A stretch of DNA of 44,420 bases. Source: Fragilariopsis cylindrus CCMP1102 (lineage: Eukaryota; Bacillariophyta; Bacillariophyceae; Bacillariales; Bacillariaceae). Position numbers and translations under genes: made by a program. This document shows, one piece after another, positions 31,907 through 42,110 of this stretch; the stretch's first letter is position 1; each line of letters begins with the position of its first letter. The stretch covers positions 1 to 44,420 of the forward strand of contig FMBT01000574.1 of NCBI GenBank assembly GCA_900095095.1, read 5' to 3'. The notes under the pieces are model-generated. The model was given only the letters and a program-made list of their open reading frames with translations. It did not search any database and had not been told where the DNA came from.

Positions 31907-34013
31907 ATGACTGCGTTATTGTTGTCCTTTACTACGAGAAATGTTCACTATAGAAATACTAATATAATGGCAGGACGAGTAATATTGCGTCTCAACTATT
32001 TACTCATCCTACTATTGGGAATATTAGCTCCTCCTTCACCTACTACTGGAGTATGGTGTGATGCTGCTACTAGCAGCAGTAGTAGTAGTAGTAATCGTGC
32101 TATCATAAGTCGTCGACTTGGTATTGCTGATTATGGACATGATGCAAGAATGAGTAGATTCGATCCATTGCGTTCTATTATCCTTCATGATGATTATCAA
32201 AATAATAAAACTGCGATTACGTCGTTACGAAGAAAATTGCAATGGAGTAGGAGGGACTTAAGGAGGGAATTCACTAGTAGTAGTGAATTCCTTACAGGTC
32301 TTGACGGTAATAATAGTATAAGCGACAGCAATATTACTAGTACTGAAGAAATTGATGGTATTAGAGATGAAAATAATATTAACAATAACAATAACAGTAA
32401 CAGTAACAATAATTGTACAATTTGTAGGGGCGGTGATGGTATAACTTTTTTGAAAGATAAAATACCTAATATAAGAATTAATGAAAATAAAACACCAGAA
32501 TTAATGAATTTAACATGTCAAGATTGGCAAGATATTATATTACCAAGTTTTATTCCAGAAGATGAATGTCACAATCATAAATCATATCAAGGAATGTTTA
32601 CAATGTGTTGTAGACCAGGAAAACCCAGGTAGTAAGTAATGGTGCTGTGATGTGATGCGAATGCGATGCGAATGCGATGCGAATGCGATGCGATACGATC
32701 AGATCTGATATGATATGATATGATGAAACTTTCCACCAATTCGACAACAAACGATAGAATAATACGGACTTTTCGGACCTATTATAATTCTAAGGTAACC
32801 ACCTTTCTCCCTCTCTCTCTCTCTCTCTCTCTCTACGCTTGTAAATTTAAATGTATATATAAATAAATTAAACAGTCAATGTGAACAGAATATACATAAT
32901 CATATTCTGTCAAGTGATCGTGACTATAATATTGCTGTTCCACCAATTGTCAGTTATGATGAACCATTATTTGTTAACACGGATGTTGTTTTAGAATATC
33001 CTGAAGAGATTGAAGTTATGACAGGTACAGCACGAATATTTGTATCAATTGTTATGGAATGGAAAGATCCAAGATTAGCATGGGAAATCGATGAAGAAAA
33101 CTGTGCTGATTATATTAATGTATATACTGGATACGATCAAGGTACGTATAATAAGGTTGTTGCTGCTGTTGTTGTTGTATAGAATAGAAACGAAACGAAT
33201 TACAACAAAAAGAACAGATACCAAAAAAAGTATCTTCTTCTCACTTTGAGTATGTACCGGTTCTCATCATTTATTTATCTTAAATCAGAAACGGCATCAA
33301 TTTGGATCCCCGATTTTGACTTATTAAACAATCAAGTTGAAAATGTCCAAGGATTTGCAGCATCACAAGCTGTTGTCAGTAGCGATGGGACAGTGACTTG
33401 GGGTCATTCGTAAGTTAATAAATAAGGAGTTATTTATAGCAAATAATAAGATAGAGTGTAATAAGATAGAGTGTGGGAGAAATGTTCATGCCATTTCTAT
33501 TATTTATTTAGATTCTCACACGACCTCGTTCATTTCAAACCAAAACGAATCTTTGTTAAATATAGTGGCTCGATTAAAGCGATGTGTCAGTATCGAGGTT
33601 TATCTTCCATCCCATTTGATATTCTTGGATGTCAATTTGTTTTCGGAGGCAGATCAAGGCAAGATGCGAATGCGATTGCATATAGATTCTTTAGAGAAGA
33701 TGTTGTTAACGTTGGACAAAACGGTGCGTAACTTATATCATTCTTTCTTCTTTCATTCACTTCTTCTTTCAAGTGGAACGAACACCCTCTCACATTCTTT
33801 ATTATCGTATACAAATCATCGTTACGACATATTCATGCTCAGAAATGATTTATTCTGAATTCCTCCTGGTACCAGAATTGTTTGAAAAGGTGCGTACGGG
33901 AACTCAAACCGGGCTCGAACGTAGCCTTTTTTCTTTTTACGAAATCTTTTTTTTTCACAAATTTTTCCAATTTCGTCTATTTTTCTCTATTTCTGTCTCC
34001 ATTTCGCGTACTC

Positions 34014-34054
<41 letters not shown>

Positions 34055-35241
34055 AGGGGTATACTTGGTACTCCAATACAGGCTATGCACGATGCCAGTA
34101 TTATAATTTCTATTTTAAGCGATCAAAAGCCCACTATATTCACAATATCATTGTAAGTTCAACTCGTTTGTATCCTAGAACTCAAAATGCTCCTTTAATA
34201 CATCTCGCTGTGATTAGATTTTATACTAACATTCAATTTCAATCATTTCATTCTCTTTCCAGATCCCAACCATCCTTTTAACGTAAGGATATATAACAAT
34301 AATTTCACAGAGTATGTTCTTTTTTAAATTCTCACATTCAAACATTTGTTTGTATTTCAGTTATGTTAGTTTTTTAGTATTTCTTTTGGACATGCGTATA
34401 GGAGAACGTCTTGGTTTTGGTATGGCTCTAGCCTTGGTTGTTGTTGCGCAGCAGATAAGTAAGTTCAGTCTAATTTTCTTTTCTTTGTGTTGGTTTGCGA
34501 CGACCGAACCCATCAGCCCACATCGTGATGTAATTCCATTGCGTCTCTCACTGTGTACTACATCGACAATTGACTTTTTTATCTTACCATTAAATTCCCA
34601 GTTACAAGCAGTTTGATTCCAGTTTCAAACCAAAGATTGTGGATCGATAAGTTTGTAGGCTGGTCATTCTATTGGGTAGTATTTGGTTTAGTTCAATCTG
34701 TATTGATCGGATTCATATACTATTTGAGAGAAGACCGTGAGACAAGGGAGGCAGAACGTAGACGTTCGACGATAAGTATCGGATCTCGCGAAGAATTGAT
34801 GGAGAGCTTGGCTGTCGTTGCTGCATCAGATAAGTCTGAATACCCACGCCCTCCATCTCAGAATGGTATTTGTTGGGACACAATGAATTCTCGCAGGAAA
34901 CCGACATCAGTTGACAAAAAAAAGAAAGACAGTTGGTTCCATACCTGTTCTCTACGAAAGCTAGACTGTAAGTACACATTGTCTTGATTCAAAGAAAAGT
35001 TGTAGGTTGAATTGGGGTCTTCCGAAAAATAGTCAGAAATCTCATTATATTGGCTCTCTGCCTCCCCCTTTCTTCAGATATTTGCTTAGCAATAACGGTG
35101 ACAACATACACACTCTTTATCATCTTGATGTACCTAACGAATAAGCATGGTAGATGGGTAAAGAACGAAGTGGATTGGTTAAATGCGACCACCCCATACG
35201 CCAACATTGAACATGACAATGGCGATCCAAATTCTAGATAA
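31907..35241 (+). CDS. Pentameric ligand-gated ion channel (Cys-loop receptor family) with N-terminal Cys-rich domain
   Basis: Ten exons: 31907-32628, 32876-33141, 33289-33409, 33512-33723, 33843-33889, 34057-34152, 34263-34282, 34361-34458, 34602-34967 and 35078-35241. All introns are GT-AG, and the 703-residue product reads without a break. A signal peptide (hydrophobic core about 30-42) is followed by a low-complexity region and a Cys-rich segment (C170, C173, C204, C221, C234, C235, C243). The ligand-binding domain shows WKDPRLAW (303-310), IWIPD (about 334-338), a Cys-loop C395...SSIPFDILGC410 (14 residues between the Cys; 13 is usual), and GYTWYSNTGY. M1 begins IIIPTILL; M2 is GERLGFGMALALVVVAQQII; M3 is WSFYWVVFGLVQSVLIGFIY; a charged intracellular loop and M4 (about 650-670) follow. 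This order matches pLGICs fully. Glu before the M2 Arg (GER, like GEK of nicotinic receptors) suggests cation selectivity. The ligand is unknown; the site is probably the plasma membrane. Confidence 0.9.
34014..34055 (+). repeat. (CAA)n microsatellite at the 3' end of pLGIC intron 5
   Basis: About 13 CAA triplets lie directly before the acceptor AAAG of exon 6. This replaces the pyrimidine tract usual at a 3' splice site. Confidence 0.85.
34263..34282 (+). other. 20-nt microexon at the start of M1 in the pLGIC gene
   Basis: It lies between acceptor TTTCCAG and donor GTAAGG. It encodes IPTILL plus two bases of the next codon. Omitting it would remove the conserved Pro of M1 and shift the frame. 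Confidence 0.8.
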
Positions 35242-36127
35242 AGTACTTGCCTATATATTCTAAAAAGTTCCAATATCTCCATCTTCGATATTGTTAAATC
35301 GAACAAAAGGGATTATGTCCGTAAATGTACATGTTGCACAGTTGTGCCGGTTGAAGTCGAAGCACAAAGAAAAGAAGTGCGAGCCGCGAACCGCTAGTAC
35401 AAATACCGTAGTAGGCGAAGTAATGTGTTATGAATAACGTTGAATATAAAGTTACCGTTTACCGCAATACCAAAGGACAATAAACGACCAAAACGCTCTA
35501 TCTCTATTCTTTTTGTTGGCGAATTGTAATGACCATAGACTAAATAAACAAGTGTGTTAATAACAACCTTTTGCATTTGAACTGATTGAGATATTGCAAT
35601 GGCTATACCTTCGAGATATCTACAGAAAGACTACCGTTACGAATAACGTTGAATAATAAAGTTACCGTTTACCGCAATACCAAATTTTATTCAGTTAAGC
35701 TTTAGTTGTTACTAGTCGTTTTTCATTCAAGCAGGATATTATATTATTATTGATCGCTTCGGCCGTCCAGTCTTCCTCGTGATCACAGCATCAATGATCT
35801 GAACGGTCCTTCATCCGGGTTTGATATCTTGCTTTCCTCTAAAACTCGCTAGAATCCTATTTGCTTCTATATATAAATTCCCTCAGAACCCGTGACTCGG
35901 CCGAATGACTGACTCACTCATTCGAAAAAAGATCTGAGTGTTTGGTGATTGATGATGATGGAAATCCAACCAAAAACACAACACAACGCAACGCAACGCA
36001 ACGCAACGCAACACAACGCAACACAACACAACACAACACAACGCCAACATCACATAAAACATTAAACATTAAACATTAAAGCAACATTAAAAACGACGAC
36101 AGAAAGCAACAGATAGTAAGAAAGATT
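35242..36127. other. Intergenic with a 43-bp direct repeat and pentamer tracts
   Basis: Direct repeat GAATAACGTTGAAT(A)ATAAA...CGCAATACCAAA at 35432-35474 and 35641-35683, 209 bp apart. An (ACGCA/ACACA)n tract lies at about 35980-36042 and (CATTAAA)n at about 36057-36080, immediately before the DoxX-like start codon. No gene is seen. Confidence 0.7.
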
Positions 36128-37069
36128 ATGGCGTTATTGACGAAAATGGCATCGTCCTTGATGGTAAACAAAGTGACGTTCTTCGTAGTCTTCGTTATCG
36201 TAATAACAACGAATGATTATATTACGAATTGTAATGCGTTTCAACTACGCATGCCGTCGTCGTCGTCGTCGTCAATAAATCATCCATCATTAGTATCGAC
36301 GAAGTTTCAACGTAGTAGTACTAATATAGCAGTAGGTAGTAGTGTTGTAATTACTGGTACTGTTGCCCAATCGTCGATGACATCATCATCAACGTCTCGA
36401 TTATTTGCTACACCAACTCCTACTCCTACTCCTAGTATTAAAACAAATGATGATTTAAAAGATCCAAGAACATTAATTTCATCTCAAGATGCACAAACTC
36501 AACAAATAGCATTTGTAAGTATTTGTATTGGTATACTAGGTGGTAGTTTTTTATTCTTGGAAGTATATAATTATTTAGAATTGTTATTACCAGCATGGGC
36601 ATTCAATCCATTTTATACTATATTGCCCTATATTCTATCCTCGGCATTTATTGCAGCAGGTATCTCTCATTTTGCATTAGAGGATACATTTACATCCTTT
36701 GTTCCACCAAAAGGTTCCTGGGGTGGATTATTTATAGTCCCTGCACCATTTTCAGAACAATTAAATTTAACCTATGCACAATATCATTCCTATTGGACCG
36801 GTCTAGCCGAAATTTTGGTGGGGACATCCTTAATTCTAACGACGTCCGGTGTACTTGGTGAACAATTTAATAATCCAACCATCCCAGCTGGTTTAATGTA
36901 TTTACTGACATTAATAGTCACACCCGCAAATATTTATATGTATACACATAATCCAGTTGTTCCACGTATACCACCATTGCCCTACCCATATGGACATGTA
37001 GGACGTGGCGTATTACAAATGGCATTACTGGCTGTATTTTCTAAATTAACTATACATTCCATGATGTAA
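36128..37069 (+). CDS. DoxX-like plastid-targeted membrane protein
   Basis: An intronless 313-residue protein. The presequence has a hydrophobic signal (VTFFVVFVIVITT) ending CNAF-QLRMP, an AF-type diatom plastid motif, then a Ser/Thr/Pro-rich transit-like stretch. The mature part has four to five membrane helices with DoxX-family features: YILSSAFIAAGISHFALED, YWTGLAEILVGTSLIL and a C-terminal LIVTPANIYMYTH block. DoxX-type proteins are small membrane proteins linked in bacteria to redox homeostasis and quinone biology. The role in diatom plastids is not established; a thylakoid or envelope location is inferred. Confidence 0.75.
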   Translation: MALLTKMASSLMVNKVTFFVVFVIVITTNDYITNCNAFQLRMPSSSSSSINHPSLVSTKFQRSSTNIAVGSSVVITGTVAQSSMTSSSTSRLFATPTPTPTPSIKTNDDLKDPRTLISSQDAQTQQIAFVSICIGILGGSFLFLEVYNYLELLLPAWAFNPFYTILPYILSSAFIAAGISHFALEDTFTSFVPPKGSWGGLFIVPAPFSEQLNLTYAQYHSYWTGLAEILVGTSLILTTSGVLGEQFNNPTIPAGLMYLLTLIVTPANIYMYTHNPVVPRIPPLPYPYGHVGRGVLQMALLAVFSKLTIHSMM

Positions 37070-37468
37070 AATTATAGTGTCTAAAAAACACAAATGTTCC
37101 AAATGTCGTTGAACGACGAGAAGAAGTACTTCTAAGGGATTGTTGATCACATTTCTCTTTGTTTTTGACCACAAAGAAAAGTGAGTGAAAGATCGACATC
37201 TAGAGAGAGAGAAAGACTGAGAGAGAGAAGGATAAAGAGCAAGAACGAATAGACAAAAAAAAAGGAAGGAAGGATGGAAAGAAGGATAAATAATGTTTTG
37301 ACTTTACTTCTTTAATTGATCAATATTATTATTAAGCTTAATTTGTTTTACGTGTGAATTGCATGTATGCATCCAAAATTAGAATCGAATCGAACTAGAA
37401 CTTAAATCGAACTAGAACTAGAATCGAATTAGAATCGATTCCTTTATTAGTACGCATGTAATGTATCA
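37070..37468. other. Intergenic between convergent genes
   Basis: A purine-rich AGAGA tract at about 37200-37230 and a (GAATCGAACTA)n-like tract at 37380-37440. No gene is seen. Confidence 0.6.
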
Positions 37469-39444
37469 TTATGCAACGACGGATGCTTCTGATTCATCTG
37501 ATTCTTTTGCCTCTTCTAATAATTTTAATTCTAATTCTGATTCTGATAATTCCGATAATGATTCAACTTCATTACAAAATTTCATTAATGCTGGTAATAC
37601 TGTTTCATTCCAATATATTCTATTCCGTTTCACACGTACAATAGCATAATTATTTCCTTTACTTTTTCGTACTTTAGCAGCATTCGCATCCTTAGCTACT
37701 TGTTGTTTCCTTCGTTTTGCTTTACTTTTACCTTTCCTCTTGTTGCTACGTTGGACAGTAGTCCCAGTACCTGTATTACTACCAGGTGGTATAAATAAAT
37801 TAAATCACACCATTCTTTATCACAAACAGCTAATTGACCTTGTATTTGATCATAAAATCGATTCGGGCACTGGTCAAATGTTGGTAATGCACTTTTATTT
37901 CTACGTCCCCATAATGATTTAATTTCCAATACACCAACACTCTCTTCGTTACTATTGTTGTATTCTGTTACTAATCCATCAGGTGATGCACCAAATGTAA
38001 CTACACACATAAGTATGTTACGTTATGTTAGGTAAAAGAAGACAAGAAAGGAGTGAGTGAGTAAATAATGGAAAGGGGAACTACGGTAGTATTTGGCACA
38101 AAAACAGAGCAGACAACCCTTTTTTTAATCGTCATGGAACGGACGAGCTGTCTCGTTTGGAACCAACTCCGAGTCTTCGACTGGCTGCTCTTCGGTTTGT
38201 TTGCGTTATCGTTCTCATCTCCTCCCTTATACAATACAAACATTACACACCCACACCCACACCCACACAAATTATACGAATTCAATTCGACTCAACTAAA
38301 TGCAATTCAATTCGACTCAATTTAACAACTTACATGTTTTTTTGGTATCAGGATCTGTATATCTCATTAGATACATTCCAGTTTCTTCCACAAGATTTCT
38401 TTTTTTCTCCTCACTATTGGTATCATCATCATTATTATTATCATCACTCTTGACATTATCATCATTGATAATAATTCCTTTATTATTTTCCACAATATCT
38501 TTATATTGTGCAAATGCTATTGGTTCCATTTTTACACCCCATGCACATGCTTTTGGATTGCCCATTCTACTACTACTTGATGATGCAGTTTGGTTGTTGC
38601 TATTGTTAGGATCATTATCAACAACACCAGCAACATCGTTTTGTTGTTGTTGTTGTTTTTGTACTAATAATTTCTGTTCTTCTTTTTTACGTCGTCGAAC
38701 CACTGTAATTTTATCAGATAATAATTGTGCACGAGAGGTAAAATAATTCTTATCTAATACTACTGATAATTGGGATGCGGAGACATCCACAATTTCTTTA
38801 CGTAATAACATCCATAAATTAAAATCGACAGTTTGATCAATATCAATTGGATTGATGATGATTGTAGTAGTAGTATCATCCATCAGACTTACTTCCACAC
38901 GAACTGATTCTGATTCTGATTTGTCATCATCATCGTCAACATTGATTAATTTTACAGATTTGACTAATTCGAATGGTACTAATGGCTCATTCGGTTCTTG
39001 GAATGACGATGATGAGCTCTCTCCTGTGTTATTGTGCACAGTAGCATCAGTTTTTGTGTATGATGTTTCGTCATCATCATTATCACTTTTATTCTCCAGA
39101 TAATTTTGTATCCTTTGTTTTCTACGACGACGATTGGAGGAATGACCTCCAGCCTGTGCTTCCATAAGTGCAGTATCAGTCGTCGACGACGAAGGAGTTG
39201 TTTCAGTAGTAGTAGAACTTTGAAAAAGTGCTGAAGACGATGCTCTGGAGGCAAAGGAAGATGATGTCAATGAAAATGATGATACTGATTTAGGTCCTAT
39301 GTGTTGTACAATAAATAATAAAGCGAAACATATCATTAATGTTCCAAAGAAGACGAAAACAATCGGTGTCGAAGACGATGACGATGAGCGTGCCGATGAT
39401 GGCGACGACGACGACGATGATGTAACGAATGATATCATTGTCAT
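37469..39444 (-). CDS. YqaJ-type (lambda-exonuclease-like) nuclease with N-terminal membrane/targeting segment
   Basis: Minus-strand exon 1 is 39444-38334, a 333-nt GT-AG intron follows, then exon 2, 38000-37469. It would code about 547 residues. The Ser-rich N terminus contains one hydrophobic helix (VFVFFGTLMICFALLFIVQ) and then a Ser/Phe-rich transit-like region. After low-complexity linkers comes a YqaJ/PD-(D/E)XK nuclease core: NPKACAWGVKMEPIAFAQY, ETGMYLMRY, FGASPDGLVTEY with its Asp, VLEIKSLWGR with the E-x-K pair, and YDQIQGQLAVCDKEWCDLI. A tail with VRVKRNRIYWNETVLPAL fits the end of the fold. These enzymes resect DNA 5'-3' in recombination. Organelle (plastid or mitochondrial) targeting is inferred. 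One missing base in the T-rich stretch 37790-37803 breaks the frame before the tail. Confidence 0.75.
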
Positions 39445-39914
39445 TTTATCTTATCTTATTTAACACCTAATTACTATATAGGAATTCAAATATCAATCTG
39501 AGTTCCACACAAGGAGGCGTTGTATGTGATATGACGAAGGAAGGGTGCTGTACAAGATGGATGATGGTTGATGGTTGATGGGCAACAAAAAGAAAAAAGA
39601 AAGATTTTATTTGGTGTTGGTGTGAGATTCCGTACTGTACACAAACAAACATAAAATCCTTAATGAGGATGATGGGTGGTGCTCATCTGCTCACACAGCT
39701 AACCGAGACGTGTGTACAAATAATAGATGGAAAAGGGGGATTGATTCATTCATAATCCAAATTAAGGGGGCGACGAAGATAGATTACTAGTGACGTCGTG
39801 CGTAAACACTAAACACACAAAGATTCAAGCAAGACTTGAAAAAAAGAGACATCACACTGAACACAACACAAAAAGTTATGGGAAGAAGGTTGAAACAGTA
39901 AAATAGATACAACT
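39445..39914. other. Divergent intergenic region
   Basis: It separates the YqaJ gene (minus) from the gene at 39915 (plus) and should hold both promoters. No ORF or clear motif is seen. Confidence 0.5.
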
Positions 39915-40853
39915 ATGGGTCTTTTACGTAGTCGTTTATCACGTCGAGGAGCTTCGTTATCATCAAATATTGGTGGTGGAAGAGGAAGACGAAAGGTGGG
40001 GGGAGTTAATCCGTTTATAAAATTAGTTTCCATACTTTGTATTTATTTAATTGGTGCAGTGTATACAGTATCAAAAAGACCAGATTTACGTTCCCAATTA
40101 AAAACAAAATTTCAGTTATTATTAAAAGGGGAACAAAATATATTTGAATTCTTATCCGAATTATCTCCTCGGAATATGAAGAAGAATCGTAAGAAGAAGG
40201 AAATTGTGAATGGCGATGGCGACAGCAGTAGTAGTCAACAACAGCAAAAGCAAACGAAATCTCGTATTCGTATCCCATGTGGATTGATTATTGCTTCTAC
40301 TGCTGCTGCTGCTGCTGATGTGGCGGTGGTCGACAACGAAGACAAAGAAGTTCTACCATTAACGACATGTATCGAATTATTAGAAGTATTTGACGATAAT
40401 AATAATAATGAAAATAAGAATGGGAAATCTTTTTTAAATGAAAAAATATTTCAACGATATCCTCAATTTGAAAAATATATTGTCAATGTCAATAATAATT
40501 CTAATATCATACCATCTGGTATATTCCATTTACGGATGGGTAGTATGGATGCAACAATTGATGTATCACCTGAATTACATATTATTAGTGAAAGTGATGA
40601 TGATGATGTTAGTAATGATGATGATTGTGATTTGATAGTAGGAAAAGAATTTTGGGATAATCATTTTACAGAATTTAAGGACGATGAACTTTATTTAGTA
40701 ACAACAACAGCAACAACATCGGATACAACAACATCAGATACAAAATCAACACCAACACCAACACGAAGTCGTGTCATGGTTCCTTATATACGTATTCGTC
40801 AACCAATATCATTTGATAATAATGATAATGACAATGATAGTAGTGATTTATAA
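39915..40853 (+). CDS. Hypothetical single-pass membrane protein
   Basis: An intronless 312-residue frame. The basic Arg/Gly-rich N terminus (about residues 4-30) is followed by one membrane helix (FIKLVSILCIYLIGAVYTV), then a Lys-rich stretch, and a lumenal or soluble region with IPCGLIIAS, FLNEKIFQRYPQFEKYIVNV, IPSGIFHLRMGSMDATIDVS and VMVPYIRIRQPI separated by Asn, Asp and Thr tracts. The topology is like a type II protein. I recognise no domain. The structured blocks between low-complexity tracts suggest a real gene. Confidence 0.6.
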   Translation: MGLLRSRLSRRGASLSSNIGGGRGRRKVGGVNPFIKLVSILCIYLIGAVYTVSKRPDLRSQLKTKFQLLLKGEQNIFEFLSELSPRNMKKNRKKKEIVNGDGDSSSSQQQQKQTKSRIRIPCGLIIASTAAAAADVAVVDNEDKEVLPLTTCIELLEVFDDNNNNENKNGKSFLNEKIFQRYPQFEKYIVNVNNNSNIIPSGIFHLRMGSMDATIDVSPELHIISESDDDDVSNDDDCDLIVGKEFWDNHFTEFKDDELYLVTTTATTSDTTTSDTKSTPTPTRSRVMVPYIRIRQPISFDNNDNDNDSSDL

Positions 40854-41062
40854 TTTAATTTGATAAAATAAAAGAAAACAAGATAATAATAATAATAATA
40901 TAGGCTTACTCCTCACTGTGCTCGTCGTCCCAAATGAAGTGAAGAAGTATCATACGTAGCTAGCTTAGCTAGCTAGCTATATCCAATCATACAAAAAATA
41001 TTATCAATCAAACAAAACGGGCTGGGCTGGGCTGAGCTTGGGTAGGAAAGAAAAAGTTGCTA
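40854..41062. other. Intergenic
   Basis: A (TAA)n tract at about 40885-40902 and a TAGC/GCTA palindromic cluster at about 40958-40980. No gene is seen. Confidence 0.6.
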
Positions 41063-42110
41063 CTACAAGGGCAAAGGTACCCGTTTAGTGACGTTGCCAC
41101 ACACTGTATTTCCTGTAATACCATTTTTTATATAACCGAATTTATGCCTATTATAAAAAAGAATTTTCCGCCACGCCAGGTTGTCGCTCTTCCCATGTAC
41201 TAACATTGATACTACTGTTAGGTGTGTCATATTTTGTATTATTATTTTCTCCTCCGTACCCACCGTTCCGGGATCATTTCGTCTAGACGAGGATACTTAA
41301 ACTCGGGAGACGTTGGATCATTCAAATTGATATATTAACGTGTTGTCCTTTAGATATGACTTTGCCATTTGTTGGTAGCGTAATCTGTTTTTCCAAGTTA
41401 CGTCTTATTATAGGTACTGGTGGAAATAGTTTCAATGTTTCTAATCTATGTCAGCCTTGGTATACGATAGTCGTTCGATACCAACAACAGAATAAAAATC
41501 TTCACTGTTGTTGCTATTGCTGCTACTGTTACTGTTACTGTTACTGTTACTGTTACTGCTGATGCTGATGCTGATGCTGAAGCTGATGCTACAAGTATCG
41601 GTTTTCTTCTCCATCATCTTCGAAGACAGTGAGTCTTTTTTTTCTCTCTCTCTCCCCCCCCCCCCCCTATGGCAGACTCAATTGCTTCTACACAGTAGGA
41701 CTGAGTGTGAGGATTCTAGGCAAGAAGGTAGAGTACAAATGCCATGGATATACTTGCCGTCTTGTAGCCACCAAATATTAGAGCGAGTCATAATAACATC
41801 ACCGAGTGTTTCTTCTGCTAACGCGTCGTGGCGATCACTGTTATCATTACTTTGCTTGGTATTTTCTTTAGCTGCTGCCTATATTAAACTTGTCATGATT
41901 TCTTGCCTGTGTCCATTATTCTTGTTTTTGGTATAAATACCGTACCATCCTTCTTCTTTTTCTCTTCTTCTTTCTGAATTCGTAGTCGTACTCGTTCGAT
42001 TTGATTTGATTGTCTACAAAGTTACGGATATTTTTCTGATGTAGTGTTTTGTATTCGCGATTTGACGTTGTGGGTAACTCATATGAGAAAGTGGTTGGAC
42101 CCGAAGGACA
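41063..42110 (-). pseudogene. Cytochrome P450 remnant
   Basis: Reading the minus strand in shifting frames gives the P450 landmarks in order. ALAEETLGDV is followed by a helix-I block IFGGYKTASISMAF and VLYLLA-stop-NPHTQ (near 41720-41800), like AGYETTS...LYLLA.NP..Q. After a simple-sequence stretch, helix K reads LETLKLFPPVPIIRR (about 41390-41450, the ETLRL.PP motif), then LPTNGKVISKGQHVNI and a PERW block DEMIPERWV near 41270. In-frame stops, at least two frame changes, and no recognisable heme-binding FxxGxRxCxG mark it as a pseudogene. The upstream limit is uncertain; material related to the helix G-H region may reach about 42100. The simple repeat at 41508-41580 sits between helices I and K. 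Confidence 0.7.
41508..41582. repeat. Trinucleotide/hexanucleotide simple repeat (GCT/TAC/GTTACT)
   Basis: (TGCTAC/TGTTAC)n passes into (TGATGC)n inside the P450 remnant. The open frames over it (poly-Leu, Cys-Tyr) are artefacts. Confidence 0.85.

Noticed and set aside
38300..38746. 148-codon plus-strand hydrophobic frame
   Set aside because: A shadow of the YqaJ gene exon; the poly-Leu/Ser stretches arise from antisense Asn/Asp/Gln codons.
41508..41936. Plus-strand frame beginning with poly-Leu
   Set aside because: Created by a trinucleotide repeat; the minus strand shows P450 motifs instead.
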